Shown here: positions 47,940 through 59,400 of the stretch, in pieces | Numbering within the stretch: the first letter of the stretch is position 1 | How the letters are laid out: the number at the start of each line of letters is the position of its first letter | Origin: Sipunculus nudus | Taxonomy: Eukaryota > Annelida > Sipuncula > Golfingiida > Sipunculidae | Length of the DNA stretch: 64,000 nt | Direction of reading: 5' to 3' | Assembly (NCBI GenBank): GCA_026874595.1 | Contig: CM049310.1 | Location: forward strand, 1,800,001 to 1,864,000 | Translations under genes and position numbers: made by a program | Notes under the pieces: model-generated | Database searches by the model: none | What the model was told of the DNA's origin: nothing | The model's input: only the letters and a program-made list of their open reading frames with translations

Positions 47940-48200
47940 GGTCAAGAGTTCAGTCAGTGCAGCCAAGCACAAGGCATGTGATCACCTCATGGGTGACATG
48001 TGAACACCTCATGGGCACCATGTGATCACCTCATGGGTGTCATGCCCCTCAGGGCTGCATGTGGAGCCAATCTATTTATAGCTTTGGCAGACTGCCAACT
48101 GTATCAGATTAGGCAACAGGTCAAGAGTTGACTCAGTGCAGCCAGGTACAGGTCAAAAGTTCACCCAGTCTAGCCAGGTGCAGGTCATGAGTTCACTCAG
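47940..48200. repeat. Short imperfect tandem repeats within family C
   Basis: ATCACCTCATGGGTGACATG and variants occur three times between 47990 and 48045, and AGGTCAAGAGTTCASTCAGT occurs four times nearby. They lie in the family C body. Confidence 0.6.
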
Positions 48201-48656
48201 TGCAGTAGCATGAGCTAGCAAATTTGTCACAGTTCACTCGGGGCAACTGCCTTTATCACCTAAGCGTGGTCAGCCCCATGCATCAGACTTAAGGTCTAAT
48301 ATATAATATCTAATATTTTGACCTGTCTATGTGTCTTTGATTGGTTTCTCGTTCACAAGACAGGTGTCACCACCTACAATGACATTTGCACAGTGTGTGA
48401 CTTTTGTGCCTGCTTATTTCTATAGAGAAATTTGATATATCATCCTGAAATTGGGCATATTTATACCTATCGTATTTTAATTATCATATACTTGTCGTAT
48501 ACAAGATTGGTGGTGCCACCTTCAATATTTTTTGCACTGTGTGTCCCTGCTTATTTCTCAGGAGGGGTTTGATATATCAGTCTGAACTTGTGCATATGTA
48601 TATATCTCTGAAACCTTTTGTATACAAGAATGGTGGTGCCAGCTACAATCATTTTT

Positions 48657-49869
48657 AGCTCAGCTGACTGTAAGCCATTGAGGTATCGGAATGGCGCTTT
48701 GTCCGTCGTCCGTCTGGACGTCCGGCCGTCCGTTAGCAGGGCACAAATCATAACAGCTGGTCCTAGAAACTTCTAAGTTAACATCCAGGGAGGTCAATTA
48801 AAAATTTCCTTGGAAACCTGAAATTAGGTCACTGTGACCTTTTTCCTTCGAGCTATGGGGCTTGAAAGTACCCCCCAGAATAGTAAAAAATTTGATACAA
48901 AACCTCCAATATCTTGATAATTAATGCATGGTTTGTCATGAATTTTGCCTTGAATATTGATCATGACTAGTTTTGTCAGTTCCTGAAACGTGGTGGTTTT
49001 CCTATTTAAACAAATATTTTTCTATTTATTTACTATAAAATGACAACAATCATGTCAGTTTCTCAGCTGTCATTACATCTGGTGTCCCAAAACCTGGTGT
49101 GTTTATTGATCACAAGTGGATGCCCTATACGAATCAACCTGTCTGTCAGTCTGTCTGTTTGTATGTCTGTCTGTCTGTCAATCCATCCATCCACACAAAT
49201 TAGTTTCCAGATGATAACTCCAGTTAAGTTTGATATATTGGTTTCAAATTTAACTTATAAATGGCCCACCACTAAGGAATGTGTATGCATTTGAAGCCAA
49301 ACTTTTCATCGCAAACCTTCCATCTTCAAGATATTGCTAACCTGCCACTAGGGGAAGATTCTCTTTGTTTTTTGGGTCAAAGGTCAAAGGTCAAGGTCAC
49401 AGGGCCCTTCTATTCACAAATTAGTTAATGGATGATAATTCTGCTTTGGATAGACTGACTGTCTCTAAACTTGATTTAATAATGACCAACCACATATGTA
49501 AATTCATTTTGTTTTTCAGGGTCCAGCGATCTAAGTTGAAGGTCACAGAAGTCACATCTTTAAAAAAATTGTGGATGCACTGTAAATCAAACTTTTCATC
49601 CTGAACTTTCCAACGTTCACACATGGCTTACTTGCCCAAAGTGAGAAAACCTGTAGAATTTGAGGTTATCTGGTCAGAGGTCAAGGTCACTTTTTAAAAG
49701 ATTGTTACAATAATCCTAATGCTGCAAGTTCAAGGATATTAAGTTCTAAGATTTTTTGGTTACAAGGTCACTGGTTAAGGTCACAGGACTGTCATTCAGA
49801 AAAAAAAAATTCTTTCAAAATATCCTTATAGACAAATTCAACTGAGTGTTGAGACCCATGGGTCCCTAG
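48657..49869 (+). mobile_element. Helentron-like family A element, short copy
   Basis: It starts AGCTCAGCTGACTGTAAG after a T-run and ends CAACTGAGTG, GACCCATGGGTC-type palindrome and CTAG at 49866-49869, a variant of the usual CTTG. Its body is closer to the 920-4308 variant than to the reference copy. Confidence 0.55.
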
Positions 49870-50200
49870 TTGTGTTGTGTGCACTCATGCCAGAATTTCA
49901 GCAGTGATGTTTGTGTTATTGTTTCTTATTCAAAATGTTTAGTACATGCATTGTTCATATACATGAGAAGTCATGGTCCAGCATTGAAGCATTATACCTG
50001 GTGTATTTCCCAATGCACAGGTTCGCATTAGGCCTGTAGGCCTTGTTTGTTGTGTGCACCTATGCCAGTATTTCAGCAGTGACGTTTGTGTAATTGGGGC
50101 ATGCACTCGGGTTCAAAATGTTCAGTGCTTGCATTGTACATATACATGTCAGACATACTTGAAAAGTAACGGTCCAGCATGGAAGCATGATGCCTGATGT

Positions 50201-50725
50201 TGTTACAGGTGCTCTTTTTATTATGTGACACGGGCGTAACTCCTGTTGTGGCACTCGTGTCTGGCCGCGTATAACATTGTATGTTTAATCCGTGCTGGTT
50301 GGACTCTCGTTGTCATGTGAGCCTTGGGCTTTCACACCTGGTCGTGGGTCACGTGATGAGCCTGGTGTGTAAAGATACACGGCGATTTATCTAGAGAATT
50401 CCTGAAACGCGTGTTTACTGTTGAGTAGGATCTTATAGACTGTTCAAGAAGTGGAAAATTCCCGGCTTGGGGTGTGAAGGTATATAAAGGGGCTGTTTTT
50501 TTGGAACCAGAGGGCAGACAGCAGAGCAGATTCCAGCGGACGCAGAAGCGTGTGTCGGATTCTAGGACCTTATCCGACGAATGCGGCAGTTATACATTTT
50601 CAAAGACTTCATTCCCCTAGACATTTCACGCTGCCTGGTGTTACAGAATCTGATTTGTTTTTTTTTTATCACCATTACAAAATTTGTGTTCATCACGCAT
50701 ACGTGATCTGTTTGTATTAGGTTCG
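50201..50725 (+). mobile_element. Solo LTR of the same gypsy family, internally deleted
   Basis: It starts TGTTACAGGTGCTCTTTTT and follows the 5' LTR at 56755 closely, but it is 525 bp instead of about 794. The part between CGGCAGTTATACATTTTCAA and GACTTCATTCCCCTAG lacks about 270 bp present in both LTRs of the full element. The last bases (CCGTAACA) are missing. It retains a TATA box, TATATAAAGG, at 50481. It separates the family C element from the 3' end of the LINE. Confidence 0.8.
50481..50490 (+). promoter_or_regulatory. TATA box in the solo LTR
   Basis: TATATAAAGG is followed by the GC-richer stretch that starts the LTR transcript region. The homologous site in the 3' LTR is at 63049. 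Confidence 0.6.
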
Positions 50726-51001
50726 ATTCGACGTGACTGTAGAAGTAGTATTTTCTTACTCAAATTTAGGGATTTTTTTTAATCATTTTATTCACATTAA
50801 ATTACATATCAGACAAACATACTTAAACATGAAACATAAACATGATGATAACAGAGATACATACATGAACATAAAACATAGTCATATTCAAAAATACAAA
50901 CAAATACATAGTCTAAATGTTTGTTCGAATATTCAAAATAATTATACCAAATATTTCCACTTTTTATTATGCACAGAGATTGCTCCTTTCCTTCTGGCTA
51001 C

Positions 51002-52264
51002 TTAATATTCAATTCTTTCCGTGTCTTTCAGTACATTAAAAAATCCTGCAAAATTAAGAACCCTACGTTCCTCTCTATTAATAAATACATAATATTTAAA
51101 TAATAAGATTACATGATTCATAAGCAAGTAGCTACACCCAGGAAATTCCCCAATTGACCAACGATATAAAAGTTGCTTTGTTGATAGAATATTGTGAAAG
51201 ATTTTGTACTGGAAAACCCTTAGTTTTGTACTTAATGTTGTCCTGTACATTAGTGTATATATGTTTTTTTCAATTTGATAAAGCATCTGGAAGTACCGAT
51301 TCAAACATTTTCGACTGGTCGGTTCCTCAGCTTTCATATTTAATAGAGTAGCGTAAATCCTACTTTTATTTGTACTGTGAATACTATTTTGTAATGCTTC
51401 GAAGGTCTTTTCGCCATAATCCCTCGACCACTGAGCTCTTAGTATTGAGCACCATTTATAAGGAATGGTCCTCCATACAGCATGCCAAAACTGAATGGCA
51501 AGCTCGTGTCATCCCATTTTTTCAATAAACTCGTACTAACAATCAGAGCCATGATAGTATTGAAACCCTGACTGGTCATAATCTTAATGTATAACGAGGA
51601 ATTGTCTATTTGTATATATTTATTGTTCCAAAGAGGTTGATGCAAAATCCTGTCTATATCTTCGGGTGTATCGGTTGAATAATCTGCCCAGTTCGATAAA
51701 CACCCTTTTAGAAGGGAGGCAATTTTAAAGGTATACGACCTTTATCAAAATTATATTCCACTTGTTCAAAACCAGCAATATCTTTCATATTTATTTCAGA
51801 AATTACTTTCCATGGAGCACTAGTATCTTTTAATTTACATATCCATGTAATACGCTGGGCCTGAATTTTAAGTCGTACATCAGGGTATTTAATTCCACCA
51901 TGTTCCTTTACATTTATTAGAACACTGTGTTTTATTTTAGGTTTTCTTCCGTTCCAAATGAAATTATTTAATTCATTCTGAATTATTTTTACAAACTCTT
52001 CAGTGGGCGATAATACATTACATACACACATAATTTTTGGTAGTGCTAAAGATTTAACAATTGTATTTCTTCCAAACAAAGATACATTTTTAGATTTCCA
52101 AAGTCTTAGACAGCTCTTTAACTTCCGTGCTACTCTGTCAAAATTTTATTCGTATGACAATCTCTCACTGTAAGTAAAGTGAATTCCTAATATCTTCAGT
52201 GCTTAGTGGTTAAGTTCACATTTTTTATAAAGGTCAGTCTCAATACGCCTCTTCCTTTCTGATC
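51002..52264 (-). pseudogene. LINE ORF2, C-terminal region
   Basis: Fragments in shifted frames carry the motifs FIWNGRKPKIK, GGIKYPDVRLK and ITWICKLKD, and further on FQYKIFHNILSTKQLLYRWS. These are the usual post-RT landmarks of L1/Tx1 proteins. The final stop is at 51002. Frame breaks occur around 52080-52265, 51650-51707 and 51340-51440. No cysteine-rich zinc motif is clearly intact. Confidence 0.8.
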
Positions 52265-53403
52265 CTATATATATGCTACTTCCGATTTTTGCTGACTGAG
52301 AGAGAGCGAAGAAAATTTATAAAATTCGTTGAATATAGTAATTAATCTGTCCATGGATTTATGATCTTGTAGGAAAAAAGTTGCATCATCTGCAAATAAT
52401 GCACATTTTAATTCATTACCATGAATATTTATACCTCTAATGTTATGATCATCTCTGAGTAATTGTGCCAATATCTCAATATCTAAGATGAATGTATATG
52501 GCGCCAGTGGGTCTCCTCGGCGGCTGCCTCTACACAGTGGGAAATAGCCCGTGGAGTACCCGTGATTCATAAAACAACGTTCCTGGTCAGTATTAAGTAA
52601 TTTAACCCATTTTACAAATGATTCAGGGAAACCATATCTTCGGAATACTGCAAATATTAAATTATGATCCAAAGAATCGAATGCAGCCTCGTAGTCTGCT
52701 GCGAATATAATCCCCAAAAGGTCATAACATTTAGTATAATATAAAATATCGGCAATCAGTCTTATAGATTCACTAATATACCCTTTACGAAAGCATATTG
52801 ATCTCTGCCTATAATCTGTGATAACAGGGGTTGGAGTCTAGCTGATAAAATTTTACTAAGAATCTTAGCATCCACATTAATTAGACTAATAGGCCTCCGA
52901 TTTTTCACATACCTGTTATCTTTCCCGTTTTTTTAAATCAAAGTAATGACAGCCTGTCTCTGACTCACTGATAGGGTTCCTAATTCATAACTTTTATTAA
53001 AGCAATCCGCAAGGTCTTCACTAAGGTCGTAAAAAAGGAGCAATAAAACTCTTTCGACATCCCATCATTACCGGGCGTTTTATTGTTGGACATTTGTTTT
53101 AAAACTTTTTTATTTCCTCTTTTGTTATAGAATCACCCAGCGAAGCCAGGTTTTCAGTATTTATACGCTTTAACTCTATTTTATTTAGAAAAATTTTACA
53201 CTCATTTTCTGTCGATTTTAACTTATGTGTAAACTTTTTGGAATAATTTTTTTTTTTTCGGATAAAATTCCTCCTGCGTCAGTTATTTGTGCGCCAGATG
53301 CATTTATCAATTTTCTAACAGATCTCTTCATCTTTTTCTGTTTTTCTTAACCTAAGAAATATTTGCTGTTTCTCTCTCCTTGTTCATGCCATTGTACTCT
53401 TGA
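52265..53403 (-). pseudogene. LINE ORF2, reverse transcriptase domain
   Basis: Between 53100 and 52720 the motifs NKTPGNDG, SVSQRQAVITLI and RRPISLINVDAKILSKILSA (fingers) can be read, with at least one stop. The open part, 52717-52265, has DYEAAFDSLDH (palm, first aspartate), RGSRRGDPLAPYTFIL and the active-site motif CALFADDATFF. The catalytic aspartates are kept in these fragments, but the frame is broken near 52720 and 53050. Confidence 0.88.
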
Positions 53404-54491
53404 TCAAATAATAATACCGTCTGTTATTTTTTCGTAATATTTTTCTAAATTACACTTTGTTTGTTCATATTCTACCAAATTACTCGGTCTAAGGCTTCGC
53501 TCTAATGTTTTCAACTTACTTTCAAATTCATGAAATTCTTTCTTAAATTTTCTGGCCTTTTCCTTAGAAAATTTTATTGAAAATTCTCGAATTTTAAATT
53601 TAAAAAATTCCCATTTATCTCTTACATAATTATTTGAACTTTCAGTACTGAAATTATTTTTCCATATTTTAATATTCTCTTTTAACTTTTGAATATACAC
53701 ATGGTCTTCGAGTAAAGAATTATTCAGTTTCCAATATGTAGGGCCCCTAGGCTCCCCCTTGCTAGTATCAAATAAAACTGAAAAAATAGAATGATCAGTC
53801 TCTACAGCTGGGTCAATATCCGTTTTAATTACCATACTTTGAACATTGAGAGACACTAAAAAGAAGTCAAGCCGTCTTTGAACAAGTGAGTTTAAGGACC
53901 TCCATGTAAACATCCTTTTACGAGGATTACGTAGGCGCCAGATATCACCTAATTCAAATTCACTGATTATATCTTCAATTTCTCGCACAGATCTACCCTT
54001 GAGGCGACGGCTGTCGTTAATATCTAAGTCTGCCAAAGACAATGCACAGTTATGGTCCCCTCCCCATATGATTGGAATTTGTTCATACACCAATTTGTCC
54101 TTTAATGTGCTTAACTTCAGCTTTACATCTTTAAAATAAGACACCTGTTCTTGTTGCGTGTTTGGAACATAAACAATTAATAAAATGAATGGGCTTCCCT
54201 GAATCATGCAGTGTATTTTAATTAAACCCCTTTTTCATCTGTTACTACATCAAGAGCTTCAAACTCTAAATTATTACCAATTAAAATTATTACTCCACAA
54301 CTCATATTAGTGTAATTTGAGTAAAACGATTCCCCTCTCCATTGCTGTTTCCAGTACTTCTCAACATCGCTGGTGCAATGTGATTCTTGAACGAAATGTA
54401 TACTTTTACCTCCGTTATGTTTTATAAACCAATTAAATATTTTCCTTCGCTTCCTTTAGTTACGAATTCCACGAACGTTTAGTGACTTCAT
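53404..54491 (-). pseudogene. LINE ORF2, endonuclease domain and linker
   Basis: ORF2 probably starts with the ATG at 54491 (MKSLNVRGI), followed within a dozen codons by a stop near 54456. QESHCTS and GVIILI follow, then the 267-codon open part with PIIWGGDHNCAL, RRLDFFLVS and TDHSIFSVLF. These match the D/N, R-D and DH motifs of APE-type LINE endonucleases that nick the target DNA. A frame break lies near 54225. The lysine-rich linker to the RT follows. Confidence 0.85.
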
Positions 54492-54535
54492 CGAAAAATA
54501 TAAATCTTCGCTCTTGGTGTCACTCATAAATTGTT

Positions 54536-56040
54536 GCTTGCCGGAAATCTTCGATTTCGGCAAGCATGTTGGTCAGTTGCGTATGTCTGTTTGTGTGTTT
54601 GTTTGTCACGATGTTTGTTTGTTTGTCAGTACTCTCCTGGCCACAATTTTTTAGCAATCATTCTGAAACTTTCAGGAGTGATTGAAAGTCAAAAGTCCTG
54701 GTAGCCTATTGTTTTCGGTAGGCATAAGTTAAAGGTCAAGATCAAGGTCATCGAAAAACGTCGAAATTTTATTTTCATCATAACTTTGAAACTATTGGTC
54801 CTATCTTCACAAACTTAGGTTCATTTTCTTCCTCTGTGTCTTCTTCATAACATGGTCTTGTCATCTTTGCTCAAATTTGTGTCACTTTGTCAGTATGTCT
54901 GTCAGTTGACCTCAATTTCACCTTCTTGCTGGTGCTTCTGTTTTACATATAGCATTCTACAGGCCATAGTTTTGCAAGAATCCTTTTTGAAATTGGTGAA
55001 TCTTATGTCTTACACTAATATCTCAAAATTGATTTTTTATTTTCGGGATATGGCCTCTAGGGGGCGCTGCACTTAAACTTCATCAACGTATAATTTTGTT
55101 GACAATATCTCCGAAACTATACACCTGAATTACATAAACTATAGCTTAATTTCTTCCCCTGAGTCTTCTCCATAACTAGGTCAAGTCATCTGGCCTCAGC
55201 TTTGTGTCACTTTGACAGTATGTCTGTCTATCTGTCAGGTGTCATCAATTTCGCCTTCTTGCTTGTCTAACATATAGCATTCTACAGGCCACAGTTTTGC
55301 AGGAAACCTTTTGAAACTGATACATCTTAAGTTCTACACTAATCTCTCGAAAGTGATTTTTCAGTTTCGGAAAATAGCCGCTAGGGGGCACTGCACCTGA
55401 AACACTAGAACATATCATTTTCTGCCCATATCTCTGAGACTTTAAACCTAATTCATAAACTGTAGCTTATTTTTTTCCTCTGTCTTCTTCATAACATAGT
55501 TAAGTCTTTTTGTCTCTACTTTGTGCCGCTTTGTCAGTATGTCGGTCACTTCAAAACACTTCAAAATGTTATTTTTCTCATAACTTTGTCCATTCTGGTC
55601 CTATCTTCACAAACTTTGGCTCATTTTTTTTCACCTTCGTCTTCTACATAACTAAGTCTAGTCAACTGATCTCAACTTTGTGTCATTTTGTCAATATGTC
55701 TGTCTGTTTGCAAGTTGTCCTAAATGTTGCCTTCTTGTTGGTTCTTGCCTTTGTTATAATAGCATTTCATAGGCCACAGTTTACCAGGAATCACTTTGCA
55801 ACTTTCACCTATTGTATATTGGAACGAATTCTTGAAGCTGTATATCTATTTTTAAATAGGTCAAAGTCATGAAAACACGTCAGATTATTATTTCCATCGT
55901 AACTGTGTCAATATTGGTCCAAACTTTACAAACAATGGCTCATTGTTTCCTCTTTGTCTTCTTTATTACATGCTCTCATTATCTGTCTTCCAATCTGGGT
56001 CAGAGGGTTTCCGGCAAGCGCGTGACCTATGGTCGTCTTG
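54536..56040 (+). mobile_element. Helentron-like family D element inside the LINE
   Basis: It opens GCTTGCCGGAAATCTTCG after TT and ends TTTCCGGCAAGCGCGTGACC, palindrome GACC-TA-TGGTC and CTTG at 56040, followed by TTTTT. GCTTGCCGGAAA at the start is the inverse of TTTCCGGCAAGC near the end. The body contains several diverged units with CATAACTTTG and GTCTGTCTGT phrases. It sits just 5' of LINE ORF2. Confidence 0.7.
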
Positions 56041-56526
56041 TTTTTGTAGTGTTGTTTACAACAATATCCCTTGTGTTGCACCAGTAGAATAGTGCATAAC
56101 ATACAATTACAATACACTGGAACATATATGAAACATCGTTCAAATAGAGCATTTTGCATGGACAGTGTGCATGGCGTATCAAATAATACTGTACAAAACA
56201 CTTCTGTATCATATATCCCATTGGTACCTGCATATTAACCAAGGCTTATGGTTTATGATACGAATATTTAACCTTCCTATAGATTTACATAATAATAAGC
56301 AGATCTCAGCACAAAAATATAAGACTATGGACATGTAGAAAACAGTACACATACAAAACACATAAATCAAAACAAAGTGTTCTGGCATACCTAAGGTCAG
56401 CTTGCAGCTTTCGAGGTAATAGAATACCATATTCTGCTATATTACATTCTACTGTCGTCCACGAAGTTTAACGAAATTATGTTATTTACCATGTTCTGTT
56501 AGTTAGCCTACAGATTATTTTCTCTT
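56041..56526 (-). other. LINE spacer between ORF1 and the family D insertion
   Basis: No domain is recognised in any frame. By position it is the inter-ORF spacer of the LINE. Confidence 0.4.
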
Positions 56527-56754
56527 TTATAAAATCAGAGTCTGCATGGGTTCACCAGAACCCTTTACACCCGGTCTGTATCTTAACACCCTGGGCACCG
56601 ACCACGGGATGTATGCGTACAACCCTTTTGCTCGAATTTCTTTCATCTTTTCGACCAGCTGTTGGTGTTCGATGCGCGTTTCAGGATGTGCATCGTCCAA
56701 TACAACTATATTCTGTGCTTTAAAGGAATAGTCTTTCGATTTCTTAGGGGCTGC
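56527..56754 (-). pseudogene. LINE ORF1, C-terminal part
   Basis: Read on the - strand from the gypsy insertion, it encodes KSKDYSFKAQNIVVLDDAHP and ends, at a natural stop at 56527, after about 75 residues. The phrases HPETRIEHQQL and GLYAYIPWSVPRVLRYRPG are like the C-terminal domain of L1-type ORF1 RNA-binding proteins. The frame matches the N-terminal part at 63567, apart from one TAG at the junction. Confidence 0.7.
56751..56754. repeat. Target-site duplication CTGC, left of the gypsy element
   Basis: CTGC directly precedes the 5' LTR and is repeated at 63563-63566 directly after the 3' LTR. Four bases fit Ty3/gypsy integration. Confidence 0.8.
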
Positions 56755-57548
56755 TGTTACAGGTGCTCTTTTTGTTGTGTGACACGGGCGTAACTCGTGT
56801 TGTTGTTACATTTGATGTTTGACCCGTACTGGTTGAACTCTTGTTGTCATGTGAGCCTTGAGTTTTCACGCCTGGTCGTGGGTCACGTGATGAGCCTGGT
56901 ATGTGGAGATACACAGCGCTGTTCTTTCTAGAGAATTCCTTAAACGCGTGTTTACTGTTGAGTAGGGTCCTTATAGACTGTTCGAGAAGTGGAAAATTCC
57001 CGGCTTGGGGTAAGAAGATATATTAAGGGGCTGTTTTCTAGAACCAGAGGGCAGAGCAGAGCAGATACCAGCGGACGCAGAAGAGTGTGTCAGGACCTTG
57101 TCCGACGAATGCGGCAATTATAGATTTTCAAGAACTTTCTCCTGGATTTTATACATTTAGACTTCAGTTTACTTTCTGTGTTGTTGCAAGAACTTTCCAC
57201 TGGGCTGTCATTCTGCAAGAGAGTTTACATTCAAAGGACTTATCGTTGTGATGGTGTTGGTATCGAGGTACTGTACCATTATCTTTCTGTGTGAATATAT
57301 TGACTTGTTGCTATAACGCTGTTTTACTGTATAATTGTATTGATTTAGCGTATTGTATTGTTAGGGTTGTTTTAAGAATAAATTATAGTTATTTGTTAAC
57401 AAAAAAAAAACCACTGACTTCTTTATTCATTCCCCTTGACATTTCACGCTGCCTAGTGTTGCAGAATCTGATTTGTTTTTTTTTATCTCCGTTACAAAAT
57501 CTGTGTTCATCACGCATACGTGATCTCTTTATATTAGGTTCCGTAACA
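56755..57548 (+). mobile_element. 5' LTR of the Gmr1-like gypsy element
   Basis: It is 794 bp from TGTTACAGG to CCGTAACA, with the ends TGTTAC/GTAACA inverted. It matches 62790-63562 with scattered substitutions and a few small indels, so the insertion is not recent. An AATAAA hexamer at 57377 is the likely polyadenylation signal. The TATA region near 57019 is degenerate (ATATATTAAGG). Confidence 0.93.
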
Positions 57549-57576
57549 TAAAATTGGGGGCTCTCGTCGGATGCTT
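57549..57576 (+). other. Primer-binding site of the gypsy element
   Basis: Six bases after the LTR comes TGGGGGCTCTCGTCGGATG. TGGGGGCTC matches the start of proline-tRNA type primer sites, while the rest diverges. The priming tRNA is therefore a suggestion only. Confidence 0.6.
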
Positions 57577-57713
57577 AATAGTTTTCAAATTTATTAGGCC
57601 TTGACCTGGACATTGTTTTATCATACATTGTTTACAAGATTACATATTGTTTACAGTACATTGTTTACAGAATTTATCTCAGTGGTGTTTTGTTATTGTT
57701 TTAACATCTTAAC

Positions 57714-58857
57714 ATGGCAGATTTCAAACCTGAGACATTTGTTGACGATCCCGACCCTGATCAACTTGAACAGTTGTCAAAAGACCAGTTGTTGCGTTTG
57801 GGACAACACTAGGAGCTAAGTGTGAAAAAAGCTTTGAGAAAGCCTGATATCATTGCTAAAATCATGCAAGATCTTATTAGCAAAGGTTTAATTGAAGAGA
57901 CTGAAGTTGAAACATCAAAAAATGATAGCCTTGCTATGCAATTAGAATTTAAAAAGTTGGAAATGCAACATGAGCTAGCAATAAAAAAGAAGGAAGAACG
58001 GTTAGAAAGAGACAGACTAGAAAAAGAAAAAGAAATTGAGTTAAAACGACTGGAGTTAGAAAGACTTAAACTAGAACATAGTCTACGTGCTGCCCCAACT
58101 CACAGTTTTGATGTTGCTAAAAACATTAGACTTGTCCCACCATTTCAAGAAAAAGAGTTTGATAAATATTTCTTACACTTTGAGAAGGTAGCTGAAAATT
58201 TAAAATGGCCTTAGGAAAATTGGACTATGCTGTTACAAAGTGTATTGACTGGCAAGGCTAGAAATATTTATACAGAGCTTTCAGTAGAAGCTGCTGCTGA
58301 CTATGACCTGGTAAAACGGTTAATCCTGAAAGATTATGAGTTAGTTCCAGAAGCTTACCGCCAGAAATTTAGAAATTGGGAAAAAAACGCAAAAATCAGA
58401 CCTACGTCGAATTCGCTAGGACAAAAGAGCAGTTGTTTGATCGCTGGTGTAGTTCTAAAAATGTAAAGAAAGCTTATGACAATTTGCGCCATTTGATTTT
58501 GCTTGAAGAATTTAAGCGCTGCATTAATGCAGATGTTAAAACTTTTCTCGATGAGAAAAGTCCTGAATACTTGACATTGCTGCTCAATTAGCTGATGATT
58601 ATTCATTAACACACAAAATGTCCTTTACGATCAAATCAAACCAGTCATTCACAAACAAGAATGTAAATCAGTATGGTCAAAAGAAGTTTAAAGAGCAGTC
58701 ACCCAGTACTAGTAGTTCTGATAGTTCAGAAAAGTCCACTGCTACACCTCAGTCCACGTCCACTGTGTCTAAGTCCAACAAAGACCAGTCATTTTCAAAG
58801 AAAATCTGTAATTACTGCAAGAAGGAAGGTCATCTAATATCTGACTGCTGAAAACTT
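57714..58857 (+). pseudogene. gypsy gag (capsid with SCAN-like region and CCHC zinc knuckle)
   Basis: The probable start ATG is at 57714. A charged coiled-coil region (58000-58080) is followed by EFDKYFLHFEKVAENLKWP and then LTGKARNIYTELS and DYDLVKRLILKDYELVPEAY. These are capsid landmarks shared with the gag from which vertebrate SCAN domains are thought to derive. CNYCKKEGHLISDC at about 58808 is the zinc knuckle. Breaks are TAG at 57810, TAG at 58212, a frameshift near 58380, a stop near 58589 and TGA at 58849. Confidence 0.85.
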
Positions 58858-59400
58858 GCGAATAGACCAAATAGCAAACCTTCTGGTTTTGTTTCAAAAT
58901 CTATGCATAGCATAGTACAAGAGCCAGGCTCTTTTCATGTAAATAAGGGGTACAACTCCTTTATTGACTCCAATAAAGAGTTTGATGCTACGGAGGCCCA
59001 AGTGCCGTCTAAATCCAAAGAAGAATTCGTAGATTGCGGGGTAAAAACCTCAGTTGATTCCTGCGAGGAATTAAATAAGGCTAGGTCCTTTCAAGACTCC
59101 TGCGAGGAGCATTCTCCAAATAAGGCTAAGTCCTTTTATGACTTTTGCGAAAGTATTTCAGATGAGGCCAGGTCCTCTTATGACAAACAAAAGTTTGTTT
59201 CTGCAGAGGAAAATTCCTCTGTTGACTCCCATGAAGAGTTTGGTAAGGATGTAGATTCCTTAGATGACTCTGAAACAGAGTTTATGACTGACACTGTCAA
59301 TGTCAGTTCTTTGTTTGATGAGGTTGAGGTAGTAGATTCCTCTCTTGACTCTGAAATGGAGTTATTTGAGCCATTTATACATGTAGTTTTGTATCACTTT
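58858..59400 (+). pseudogene. Acidic, serine-rich spacer between gag and protease
   Basis: An open stretch rich in glutamate, serine and aspartate shows degenerate repeats of the type DSCEEL, DSCEEH, DSHEEF. No domain is recognised. A frameshift near 59390 separates it from the protease frame. Confidence 0.6.

Larger units (their letters stand above)
45338..50045 (+). mobile_element. Helentron-like family C element, inner copy
   Basis: The 5' end AGCGAACCTGTGAGCTTATG follows a T-run. The 3' end has the exact inverse CACAGGTTCGC, then ATTAGGCCTGTAGGCCTTG (palindrome AGGCCT-GT-AGGCCT) ending at 50045. The interior repeats blocks with CTTCTTCTCCGAAAC, AATGATCC and GGTGGCGCCACC (45779, 46933). 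A family A copy (48657-49869) is nested inside. Confidence 0.65.
41140..50200 (+). mobile_element. Helentron-like family C element, outer copy with nested insertions
   Basis: It starts ACCGAACCTGTGAAC after a T-run. It is interrupted by family A (41288-44499), resumes at 44500 with TTTGGGTATGTGCATTAA, and is interrupted again by an inner family C copy (45338-50045). It appears to resume at 50046 and is broken by an LTR at 50201, close to its expected 3' end. The empty site of the first insertion is visible in the sister copy near 11016 (GAGCTTATTATTGGGTATC). Confidence 0.55.

Noticed and set aside
54852-55872. Frames of 74 and 120 codons near the family D element
   Set aside because: They are hydrophobic and serine-rich translations of the family D repeat body with no counterpart in the sister copy at 27703-30201.
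50201-57548. A retrotransposon bounded by the LTRs at 50201 and 56755
   Set aside because: The DNA between them is a - strand LINE and a family D element, not gypsy coding sequence. The true partner of the 56755 LTR is at 62790, with matching target duplications.
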